This document shows, piece after piece, positions 15,233 to 20,544 of a stretch of 29,006 bases of DNA (its first letter is position 1; every line of letters begins with the position of its first letter). Under the pieces are notes generated by a model that was not told where the DNA came from, searched no databases, and saw only the letters and a program-made list of their open reading frames with translations. This DNA comes from a virus: IMG/VR virus record IMGVR_UViG_3300038701_000270, positions 1 to 29,006 of that record; one strand, given 5' to 3'. Position numbers and translations under genes: made by a program.

Positions 15233-15487
15233 TTACACCTTTCTGTTCGATATTGTTTTTTGGTAAAACTTGTTCGCGTCACTGCATACATCGTGCATGA
15301 CATCAGACAAAATTACAGAGCCGTCGTTATCGACCATCGAGAAATAAGCGCCTTCTCCAGTTGCTTCGTTTTCGACTGCGATACCAGCAATATAGAAATT
15401 GCTGGAGATATATTTTTTATCGTGATTTATGTTGTGGATTATCTGATGGAGCAAATCCATCGCGTCCACCTCCCATTCGTATTTCAT
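15233..15487 (-). CDS. AT-rich small gene, unknown product
   Basis: This 84-residue protein starts at ATG 15487 behind a very strong site (GGAGGAAG); an upstream ATG at 15508 lacks one. The sequence starts KYEWEVDAMDLLHQIIHNIN, with beta-rich centre and acidic DNDGSVILSDV. Its base composition is much lower in GC than every neighbour, so it was probably acquired recently. No family recognised. It overlaps the NinB stop (ATGA). Confidence 0.68.
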   Translation of the reverse strand: MKYEWEVDAMDLLHQIIHNINHDKKYISSNFYIAGIAVENEATGEGAYFSMVDNDGSVILSDVMHDVCSDANKFYQKTISNRKV

Positions 15488-15870
15488 GCTTCCTCCTTCT
15501 CGCTCCACTCGACACCATGTCGGGAGCCATATTCGTAAATGGATTCAATCAGCGCGCTCATCTGCGGCTTCGTCAGCTTCGATGACCTGAAGCCAAGCGG
15601 GAAAGGTCCGGTGCCGTCCAGGCCGTCGGCAAACTGAACCTGATGGCCGAGGGCGTGCAGAAACGCGCACTTCCAGGTCTCCGGAGTCCACTTCCTGCCC
15701 TCTGGCTGGGCCAGCGCTACATCGGTCAGCATAGCCCACATCTTGGCATTCTGATCGAGCGTTCGGTCTCCCCCTGAGATGGTCAGGGTGGAATAATCCG
15801 GCGCTGCGTCGATAAGTTGGTGGGCGTATAGGCGCTGGCGTTGGCCGGTGAGGCGGACCTTGTATGGCAT
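15484..15870 (-). CDS. NinB-family recombination protein
   Basis: This 128-residue protein starts at ATG 15870 on the stop of the upstream gene (TGATG). It contains LDQNAKMWAMLTDVALAQ, WKCAFLHALGHQ, GTGPFPLGFRSSKLTKPQMS and a C-terminal EYGSRHGVEW. These are the conserved blocks of NinB (lambda Orf), which binds single-stranded DNA and replaces the host RecFOR functions so that the annealing protein or RecA can load. The genes for exonuclease and Erf lie just upstream in the same operon. Full length for the family. Confidence 0.87.
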   Translation of the reverse strand: MPYKVRLTGQRQRLYAHQLIDAAPDYSTLTISGGDRTLDQNAKMWAMLTDVALAQPEGRKWTPETWKCAFLHALGHQVQFADGLDGTGPFPLGFRSSKLTKPQMSALIESIYEYGSRHGVEWSEKEEA

Positions 15871-16043
15871 CAGCCGCCGCCCCGCATCGTCCAGTGATCG
15901 ATCATCACGCGCCGCACACGCTCGACGCTCACATCCAGTTCCTGCGCTGTCCGCTCGACGACGTAGCGGGGACTGGCGCTGGCGATCCCGCCGCACTGTT
16001 CTTCGATGCGGTCATACGCTTTGACGATGTCTTCGTCGGTCAT
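15870..16043 (-). CDS. 57-residue helix-turn-helix protein
   Basis: This short gene starts at ATG 16043 behind GGAGGGAG. The product begins TDEDIVKAYDRIEEQ and has a clear helix-turn-helix at residues ~28-50 (YVVERTAQELDVSVERVRRV), then an aromatic end and three Gly. Its start overlaps the exonuclease stop (ATGA), and its stop overlaps NinB (TGATG). It may be a small operon regulator or a partner of the recombination proteins. Confidence 0.75.
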   Translation of the reverse strand: MTDEDIVKAYDRIEEQCGGIASASPRYVVERTAQELDVSVERVRRVMIDHWTMRGGG

Positions 16044-16672
16044 GCTGCTCCCTCCTGATTGACTGAGAACCTACGCCGGAGCGCGGTCAGCTTGTCCGAC
16101 AGTTCGCAGAGAAACTTGGTCACCTCGGATTCAATATCGGCGCAAAGAAACTCATCGCGCTCGATCCGCTTTACCCAAAATGCCATGTCGCCAGGTAAAC
16201 GTGGGTCGAAGCTGACAAAATCGCACCAGTCCCGATCCGTGCAGATCATCTGAACGTGCATCTGGATCAGATACTTGCTCGGGACCTTCTCTGACATCAG
16301 CGTGTCGATGTGGGTGGCGGTGTTCGGGCACTTGATCTCGATCAGGCCACGATCCCCGACCAGGCCATCGGGAGATGCACCGAAGCCTTCGATTGAGGGA
16401 TGAAGAACGAAGCCGGTCTCTTCGACAGTCTCGCCTGTCATTAGTTCATAGGCCATGCGGGCTTGAGGCTCGGTCTCGGTCCCCCATTGCATCGCCGCGC
16501 TGCTGAAACCCTCTGATGCCTGGCCGGTGAGGCGCTCGGTGATGAGTTGGGCCATGTAGTTCGCCCGGCTCGCGCTGTATCCGCTCTTGGTCTTTGCCAT
16601 CACATCGGCAGTCCGGGATGCGGTGACGCACCCCAGCCGAGCCGAGAACCATTCCTCAGTTCTCTGTTCCAT
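16040..16672 (-). CDS. YqaJ / lambda-exonuclease family recombination nuclease
   Basis: This 210-residue protein starts MEQRTEEWFSARLG and ASRTADV, the usual opening of YqaJ exonucleases. The PD-(D/E)XK active site is visible as FGASPDGLV (Asp102), LIEIKCP (Glu112, Lys114) and the glutamine motif QMHVQM (Gln141). It also has AAMQWGTETEP before it. These 5'-3' exonucleases resect double-stranded ends so that the annealing protein can act. The gene overlaps the Erf stop by 17 nt, and the two form the core recombination pair. All catalytic residues are present. Confidence 0.92.
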   Translation of the reverse strand: MEQRTEEWFSARLGCVTASRTADVMAKTKSGYSASRANYMAQLITERLTGQASEGFSSAAMQWGTETEPQARMAYELMTGETVEETGFVLHPSIEGFGASPDGLVGDRGLIEIKCPNTATHIDTLMSEKVPSKYLIQMHVQMICTDRDWCDFVSFDPRLPGDMAFWVKRIERDEFLCADIESEVTKFLCELSDKLTALRRRFSVNQEGAA

Positions 16673-17240
16673 TCGCAGCCTCCAGTTTTTTCTTCATCAT
16701 GGCGATGGCGCTCTGGGCTTGTGCGCCGCTCAGAAGGTCCAGCGCCTTAACTTTCCAATATGCGCAGAACTTGGTTTCGTCGGTATTTGTCTGTTTGATC
16801 AGATCGTTGATTGTGTTCAACTCGAACTCGGTCATAGGCGCTGGCGCTCGCTCCTGCTTCGGAGGTGCCTTTGCCGCTGCGTTCCCGTCGTCATCTTCCG
16901 GGGCGATTCCAGCCATCGCCATCAACCCGTATCTCCGAGCATAGGTCACTGCCGAGCCATAACCCTGCATGTCGTTCTTCGAGACGATCAGAGGAACTCG
17001 GCAGTTAAGGCTTTCGCCGCTCTCGCCGTGAATCAGGATCGTCTCGACATAGCGTCCGTGTTCGTCTTCGCCGGTGGGCTGGATCAACGCGATGCCTGCC
17101 TCGTTCAAAGCGGGAAGGCAGGCGTCCATGACGTTTCCGAGATCAGCATACTTGCTGCGAAAGTGCGGGTTGTTGGCCTGCTTCAGCGCCTTGCCCATGT
17201 TGGCCTGCGCTCGTGCCAAAGCTGTTGCGATGCCCTTCAT
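16656..17240 (-). CDS. Erf-family single-strand annealing protein
   Basis: This 194-residue protein has the Erf core: NNPHFRSKYADLGNVMDA, EAGIALIQPTG, VETILIHGESGESL, then GYGSAVTYARRYGLMAMAGI and a DDDGN end. A flexible Ala/Pro/Lys linker (residues ~127-137) leads to a small helical C-terminal domain. Family members form rings that anneal complementary strands, often to circularise or repair phage DNA. With the exonuclease immediately downstream and NinB beyond, this is a complete annealing-type system. Confidence 0.9.
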   Translation of the reverse strand: MKGIATALARAQANMGKALKQANNPHFRSKYADLGNVMDACLPALNEAGIALIQPTGEDEHGRYVETILIHGESGESLNCRVPLIVSKNDMQGYGSAVTYARRYGLMAMAGIAPEDDDGNAAAKAPPKQERAPAPMTEFELNTINDLIKQTNTDETKFCAYWKVKALDLLSGAQAQSAIAMMKKKLEAANGTEN

Positions 17241-17241
17241 T

Positions 17242-17805
17242 TCAAAATCCCTCCGTCAGCATCGTGCGGATATGTTGTTTTTGGGCTGCCCATGCGGCGG
17301 CCTCTGCGGTGTCTGCGTCCCATGCGGCGGCCCATGCGGCTTCCCGTGCGACCCATGCGGCGGATGTGGCGTCCCGTGTGGCGGCGGCCTCTGCGGCGTA
17401 TTCTGCGGACCCTGCGGTGTCTGCGGCGTCTGCGGATTCCCGTGCAGCGTCCCATGCGGCGGCCCATGCGGCGGCCCGCTCGTCAGGCGTTGCGGCGTCG
17501 TTCCGCAGCATGGCGATCCGATCACGGACGCGGCTGTCGCCGGGGTACCTTGCCTCATACAGATGCAGGACCTGCTCGGCGCACCACGCCTGGAAATGAC
17601 GCGACAAGCGGTCGTGTTCCGGCTGCATGGCCTTCGACAAAACCCAAAGTGCGTCGTCCAGCCCGTTGCTGTCGAGGACAGTCAAGAGCGGCAGCGGCTC
17701 GTCGTCAGCCTTGGTCTTGCCGAGGTGCGCCAGCAGCTTTTCCCAGCCATCGCGGCAGGGCAAAGCCGCGCGAATGTCGTTGAGGGTGGTGGTGTAATCG
17801 GTCAT
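17242..17805 (-). CDS. Protein with Ala/Trp-rich helical repeats
   Basis: This 187-residue protein has a globular N-terminal part (residues 1-104; WEKLLAHLGKTKADDEPLPL and SNGLDDALWVLSKAM). A long repetitive helix follows (residues ~105-174) with AAAW, DAAR, EAAW and similar four-residue units, then a short polar end. I recall the same two-part design in other phage proteins, but its function is not known to me; remote likeness to Imm-5-type immunity proteins cannot be judged by eye. It ends 1 nt before the Erf start. Confidence 0.75.
   Translation of the reverse strand: MTDYTTTLNDIRAALPCRDGWEKLLAHLGKTKADDEPLPLLTVLDSNGLDDALWVLSKAMQPEHDRLSRHFQAWCAEQVLHLYEARYPGDSRVRDRIAMLRNDAATPDERAAAWAAAWDAARESADAADTAGSAEYAAEAAATRDATSAAWVAREAAWAAAWDADTAEAAAWAAQKQHIRTMLTEGF
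17284..17493 (-). repeat. GC-rich degenerate coding repeat
   Basis: About 210 nt of imperfect short repeats built on GCCGCATGGGCC-like units encode the Ala/Trp repeats of the gene above. Several units are identical in DNA, which points to slippage or unequal exchange, so copy number could vary between phages. Confidence 0.75.
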
Positions 17806-17897
17806 CAGAAGCCCACCCCGTAACCGAGGATCAGCATCGCATAGCCGGTGCCGAATATGCAGACGACCCCGAGAAAGTCGCAGATGATGTCTTTCAT
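17805..17897 (-). CDS. 30-residue membrane peptide
   Basis: ATG 17897 overlaps the upstream stop (ATGA) and follows GGGAAG. The product (KDIICDFLGVVCIFGTGYAM then LILGYGVGF) is one hydrophobic helix. The frame continues upstream without a stop but has no better start. Size and coupling are like many phage micro-proteins; no function known. Confidence 0.55.
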   Translation of the reverse strand: MKDIICDFLGVVCIFGTGYAMLILGYGVGF

Positions 17898-18070
17898 GAT
17901 TCTTCCCTTTTCTTGATCTCGTAGCCGAGCGCGTAGGCGAGGTTGTTCATGGCTTCGTGCGCATTCTGAAGATGGAAATCGCGGCGAACGTCTTCGTCGG
18001 TCCAGTAGACCAGCAGCATGTTCTGGGCGACTTGCTCCGCGTATAGCCGTGCGAGGACGGTCTTGTTCAT
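17894..18070 (-). CDS. 58-residue helical protein, unknown
   Basis: ATG 18070 follows GGAGAGGAAG and overlaps the stop of the zinc-finger gene (ATGA); its own stop overlaps the membrane peptide (ATGA). The sequence includes LARLYAEQVAQNMLLVYW and EAMNNLAYALGYEIKKREE, entirely helical and amphipathic. It is part of the string of tiny coupled genes. No family recognised. Confidence 0.65.
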   Translation of the reverse strand: MNKTVLARLYAEQVAQNMLLVYWTDEDVRRDFHLQNAHEAMNNLAYALGYEIKKREES

Positions 18071-18243
18071 TCTTCCTCTCCATAGTTATCCGCGACCTCG
18101 CCCGATCCGTCGCACAGCTCGCAAGTGTCGTTCACGGTGTCGATGAAGCCGCCGCTGATATAATCGACCACCGGCACATCGTAGTCGCAGCGCCCGACAC
18201 CCCCGCATTCGGGGCAGACGCGCATCTGTTCTTCGTGTGTCAT
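18067..18243 (-). CDS. Small zinc-finger protein (DnaJ-type cysteine pairs)
   Basis: This 58-residue protein begins at ATG 18243 behind GGAGGAAA. It has two Cys-x-x-Cys-x-G-x-G motifs: CPECGGVGRC at residues 10-19 and CELCDGSGEV at residues 41-50, as in the zinc domain of DnaJ. The ending is acidic. It may bind a protein or nucleic acid partner through one zinc site. It is coupled to the next gene (ATGA). Confidence 0.7.
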   Translation of the reverse strand: MTHEEQMRVCPECGGVGRCDYDVPVVDYISGGFIDTVNDTCELCDGSGEVADNYGEEE

Positions 18244-18262
18244 GGTTTCCTCCGTGGGTGGT

Positions 18263-18278
18263 GGGGGCCGAAGCCCCC
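18263..18278 (-). other. Intra-operon hairpin with TTCG loop
   Basis: Between the first and second genes of the minus operon, GGGGGC (18263-18268) pairs with GCCCCC (18273-18278). On the transcribed strand the loop is TTCG, an unusually stable tetraloop. There is no T-tract, so RNA processing, stability or partial termination are more likely than full termination. Confidence 0.5.
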
Positions 18279-18284
18279 GGTTGC

Positions 18285-18491
18285 TTAGGCTGGCGTGAAC
18301 GTGAAGCTGACAGCCTCAAACTCACGCGCGTCAATTTGATCCCGCGTGGCGTGCCATGCGTCGTCGTAGATCGGGCAGTTGCCGAGCAGGTCGGTGCGGT
18401 TTTGACGCGCGTGGGCTTCAGCTTGATCTATGCGGCGAGCCATAGCGCGGTCGGTGGCGGTGACTTTGGCGAGATGTTTGATGGTGGTCAT
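18285..18491 (-). CDS. First gene of the minus early operon, unknown 68-residue protein
   Basis: ATG 18491 follows GGAGGAAG, a strong site. The product starts TTIKHLAKVTATDRAMARRI with a helical first half, then NCPIYDDAWHATRDQID and a beta end (FEAVSFTFTPA). The frame extends upstream but without a ribosome site. Being first after the control region it may be highly expressed. No family recognised. Confidence 0.65.
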   Translation of the reverse strand: MTTIKHLAKVTATDRAMARRIDQAEAHARQNRTDLLGNCPIYDDAWHATRDQIDAREFEAVSFTFTPA

Positions 18492-18535
18492 CTGTCTTCC
18501 TCCGGTGTGGGCTGCTGCCCGTTTCTTCTGACACT

Positions 18536-18564
18536 TTTGTATCAACCCACCGCCACCCTTGCAA
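18536..18564 (-). promoter_or_regulatory. Candidate promoter for the minus early operon
   Basis: On the minus strand TTGCAA (18564-18559) and TACAAA (18541-18536) are separated by exactly 17 nt. Each matches four of six consensus bases of a sigma-70 type promoter. It would start transcription near 18529, about 38 nt before the first gene of the operon. No equally good plus-strand promoter was found in this 122-nt divergent region. Confidence 0.45.
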
Positions 18565-18594
18565 TAGAAAACTTGCGCTTGAGCCAAGATTCGT

Positions 18595-18612
18595 CCCGCG
18601 CTAGGGTGCGGG
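18595..18612 (+). promoter_or_regulatory. Hairpin enclosing the ribosome site of the regulator gene
   Basis: CCCGC (18595-18599) pairs with GCGGG (18608-18612), and the loop contains AGGG, the only likely ribosome site before ATG 18614. A 5-bp GC stem directly before the start could limit translation of the regulator. The effect is inferred from the sequence only. Confidence 0.4.
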
Positions 18613-18613
18613 C

Positions 18614-18811
18614 ATGGAACATGAAGCACACATCGCGCTCGCGGATCACATCCGCGCCAGGCGCATCAAGAAGCAGGACTTCGCCCGGCTGGTCGGGGTC
18701 CGCAGCGAGCAACTGAGCCGGTGGCTCGCAGGCAACGTGAAGCCAGAGCGATCCGCTCGGATACTCATCTCGATTGTCACTGACGGCGCAGTAAAAGCGG
18801 AGGACTGGTGA
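18614..18811 (+). CDS. Small HTH regulator, Cro/C1-like
   Basis: This 65-residue protein has the classic helix-turn-helix order DHIRARRIKKQDFARLVGV then RSEQLSRWLAGNVKPERSAR, as in XRE/Cro-type repressors. It is the first gene of the plus early operon, facing the minus operon across 122 nt, the standard place for a Cro- or CI-like switch protein. It is too short to have a cleavable CI dimer domain, so Cro-like control is more likely. Its weak ribosome site (AGGG) lies in the loop of a hairpin. Stop overlaps the next start (TGATG). Confidence 0.82.
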   Translation: MEHEAHIALADHIRARRIKKQDFARLVGVRSEQLSRWLAGNVKPERSARILISIVTDGAVKAEDW

Positions 18812-19179
18812 TGCCGATCTCGCGCAGATATGACCCTGACCTGATGCGGCAGATGCTGGCCGACGGAAAGTCAGTCGCGGACATCGCCAGTCACTACGGG
18901 CGGTCGAAGAAAATGATCTACGACGCTCTGCGGCACTACGGGCTTCGGCCTCAGGATCAACCCGGATACCAGCGCAACCCAAGCCGCGAAAAGGCACTCA
19001 AGCTGGCGCGCGCCGGGTTCGCTGCCCGCCCAATATCAATCATGCTCGACTGCCCCGAAAATACGGTGCGCTGGTGGATCGCCGCCTCGGACGTGACCAG
19101 GAAGCCGGACATCCATATGCCGACGGTCAAGAACAACCCGGATCTGGTCCGGCATCGTTTTGCGGAGGCGATGCGGTGA
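18811..19179 (+). CDS. DNA-binding protein with two helix-turn-helix segments
   Basis: This 122-residue protein starts at ATG 18811 (GGAGG 6 nt upstream, TGATG overlap); a GTG one codon earlier is less likely. It has an HTH at residues ~20-44 (KSVADIASHYGRSKKMIYDA) and a second at ~55-85 (ALKLARAGFAARPISIML then NTVRWWI). The layout resembles short phage or transposase-type HTH proteins that recognise DNA without an enzymatic domain. It ends AEAMR, exactly as the methyltransferase that follows. Confidence 0.72.
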   Translation: MPISRRYDPDLMRQMLADGKSVADIASHYGRSKKMIYDALRHYGLRPQDQPGYQRNPSREKALKLARAGFAARPISIMLDCPENTVRWWIAASDVTRKPDIHMPTVKNNPDLVRHRFAEAMR

Positions 19180-19181
19180 AG
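19162..19181 (+). repeat. Left copy of the 20-bp direct repeat flanking the methyltransferase
   Basis: GCGGAGGCGATGCGGTGAAG at 19162-19181 is repeated exactly at 19977-19996. It includes the ribosome site, the last four codons (EAMR) of the upstream gene and the GTG start of the methyltransferase. Confidence 0.95.
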
Positions 19182-19994
19182 CTGCGCGTTCTGGACTTGT
19201 TCAGCGGCATAGGCGGTTTCAGCCTTGGCCTTGAACGGACGGGCGGATTTGAGACCATCGCCTTCTGTGAATACGAAGCGTTTCCCCGCGCTGTCTTGAG
19301 GAAGCACTGGCCTGACGTGCCGTGCTTCCCAGACGTCAGAACCTTGAAAGGATCGGACATTGAAGGGCCAGTTGACGTTATTTGCGGCGGATACCCATGC
19401 CAGCCATTCTCCACTGCCGGGCAGCGCAGAGGCAAAGAAGATGACCGCCACCTCTGGCCTGAATTTAGTCGGCTCGTGGCTGAACTCAGGCCCACTTGGG
19501 TCATTGGAGAAAACGTTGCTGGGCACATCAGCATGGGCCTCGACGACGTGCTTTCTGACTTGGAAGGACAAGGCTACGCCTGCCGGTCGTTTGTTATTCC
19601 AGCTTGCGCTGTCGGTGCCCAGCATAGACGCGACAGATGCTGGACTGTGGCCTACTCCGCGCAGTTGCAGCGCGATGGCAGCGGAGAACATTGGGAACAG
19701 GGTCAACGACAAGTTCCCCAATCTGGAAAGCGAAGTGGCGCGGAGTTTGTGGCCCACGCCCACAAGCCGGGACCACAAGGACACGGGCGACTGCGCCAAC
19801 GTTCCGATCAATGGTCTTTTGGGACGCAGCGTTGGTCCGAGCCGGGCAAATGGCTCCCTGAACCCGACGTGGGTCGAGTGGCTCATGGGGTTCCCAGAAG
19901 GGTGGACCGACTTAAAGCCCTCGGAAATGCCGTAGTACCTCAGGTCGTCCAGATGATCGGTCATGCCATTCTTGAGGCGGAGGCGATGCGGTGA
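19176..19994 (+). CDS. C5-cytosine DNA methyltransferase
   Basis: This 272-residue enzyme starts at GTG 19176 (GGAGG 9 nt upstream, GTGA overlap). It methylates cytosine at carbon 5 in a specific DNA sequence, using S-adenosylmethionine. All core motifs are present in order: DLFSGIGGFSLGLE (I, residues 7-20), GGYPCQPFS (IV, catalytic Cys75), ENV (VI, 112-114), HRRDR (VIII, 150-154) and LKALGNAVVPQ (X, ~246-256). The target domain between VIII and X is short and Gly/Arg/His-rich. It is probably an orphan modification enzyme protecting phage DNA, since no restriction partner is seen. It is bracketed by a 20-bp direct repeat and contains a 576-nt second frame. Confidence 0.95.
   Translation: MKLRVLDLFSGIGGFSLGLERTGGFETIAFCEYEAFPRAVLRKHWPDVPCFPDVRTLKGSDIEGPVDVICGGYPCQPFSTAGQRRGKEDDRHLWPEFSRLVAELRPTWVIGENVAGHISMGLDDVLSDLEGQGYACRSFVIPACAVGAQHRRDRCWTVAYSAQLQRDGSGEHWEQGQRQVPQSGKRSGAEFVAHAHKPGPQGHGRLRQRSDQWSFGTQRWSEPGKWLPEPDVGRVAHGVPRRVDRLKALGNAVVPQVVQMIGHAILEAEAMR
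19360..19935 (+). CDS. 191-codon frame nested in the methyltransferase gene (+1 frame)
   Basis: An uninterrupted frame on the same strand, offset by +1 from the methyltransferase. It starts at TTG 19360 with GAAAGG 8-9 nt upstream and stops at 19935. The product has KKMTATSGLNL (residue ~27), a middle FLTWKDKATPAGRLLFQLA, two LWPTP motifs (LWPTPRSCS and LWPTPTSRDHKDTG) and a C-terminal LNPTWVEWLMGFPEGWTDL. I recall database proteins carrying MTATSG, LWPTP and LNPxWVEWLMGFP together. Whether they are real proteins or recurring misreadings of methyltransferase DNA cannot be settled here. No enzymatic motif is visible. Confidence 0.42.
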   Translation: MKGQLTLFAADTHASHSPLPGSAEAKKMTATSGLNLVGSWLNSGPLGSLEKTLLGTSAWASTTCFLTWKDKATPAGRLLFQLALSVPSIDATDAGLWPTPRSCSAMAAENIGNRVNDKFPNLESEVARSLWPTPTSRDHKDTGDCANVPINGLLGRSVGPSRANGSLNPTWVEWLMGFPEGWTDLKPSEMP

Positions 19995-19996
19995 AG
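19977..19996 (+). repeat. Right copy of the 20-bp direct repeat flanking the methyltransferase
   Basis: This second exact copy spans the end of the methyltransferase (EAMR, stop) and the GTG start of the DUF1064 gene. The distance between copies is 815 nt, and each copy plays the same role at a gene junction. Confidence 0.95.
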
Positions 19997-20350
19997 GTCC
20001 CTCCCCGCTACGCTCGTCGCGCATCTCGGAACAAATACGGCGCGAAGAAAACGCAGGTCGGTGACATCACCTTCGCGAGCAAGAAGGAAGCCTTGCGCTG
20101 GATAGAACTCCAGATGCTGGAAAAGGCTGGCGAGATCAGCGATTTACAGCGACAAGTTAAGATCGAACTGATGGGTCAATATCGCCCGCTCTACACGCGG
20201 ACGGGGCGCAAGATGAAGCTGACGGCAGACTTTTCGTATGTTGAGGACGGCGTCCGAGTGCTAGAAGAGACCAAAGGGTTTAGGACACGCGACTACGAGG
20301 TCCGGGTGGCGGTGGCTCGCGCAATGGGACTGGAGATCAGAGAGACATGA
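19991..20350 (+). CDS. DUF1064 family protein, predicted nuclease
   Basis: This 119-residue protein from GTG 19991 reads NKYGAKKTQVGDITFASKKE, ALRWIELQMLEKAGEISDLQ, KLTADFSYVEDGVRVLEETKG and TRDYEVRVAVARAMGLEI. This is the DUF1064 pattern: SK.EA at the start, and the D-x(n)-E-x-K core (Asp in TADFSYV, then EETKG) of a PD-(D/E)XK-like fold. Members are predicted Holliday-junction or end-processing nucleases of phages. It is coupled to the methyltransferase (GTGA) and to the next gene (ATGA). Confidence 0.85.
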   Translation: MKVPPRYARRASRNKYGAKKTQVGDITFASKKEALRWIELQMLEKAGEISDLQRQVKIELMGQYRPLYTRTGRKMKLTADFSYVEDGVRVLEETKGFRTRDYEVRVAVARAMGLEIRET

Positions 20351-20544
20351 GGGACACGCTCTTGGCCTATCTGCGGATCATCCCCGCTGCCAGTGCCGAG
20401 ATGATGGCAGGCGACCTAGGGCTGTCGCCACGCGAGGTGCAGGATGCGCTGCACGAGATGGATGACGCTGGCGACGTGATTCTGCGGAATGGCTGGTATC
20501 GGATCAGCGCGGCAGCCAAGCGGCGGCTCGGCGACATGCCTTGA
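20347..20544 (+). CDS. Small winged-helix protein
   Basis: This 65-residue protein shows a winged-helix order: LLAYLRIIPAASAEMMAGDL, then LSPREVQDALHEMDDAGDVI as recognition helix and wing, then NGWYRISAAAKRRL. It probably binds DNA, perhaps the structured region right after it. It overlaps the DUF1064 stop (ATGA). No specific family assigned. Confidence 0.68.
   Translation: MRDTLLAYLRIIPAASAEMMAGDLGLSPREVQDALHEMDDAGDVILRNGWYRISAAAKRRLGDMP

Noticed and set aside
17284-17493. CRISPR-like repeat array
   Set aside because: Units are short, degenerate and in frame with a protein repeat; there are no constant repeats with unique spacers.
16587-17783. 398-codon plus-strand frame
   Set aside because: It runs antisense to the exonuclease, Erf and the Ala/Trp repeat gene, all with clear family motifs or strong coupling. 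Its Arg-rich repeats are the complement of the GC-rich repeat tract.
18957-20024. 355-codon minus-strand frame across the methyltransferase
   Set aside because: Antisense frame with no recognised motif. Unlike the same-strand nested frame it has no ribosome site or remembered family.
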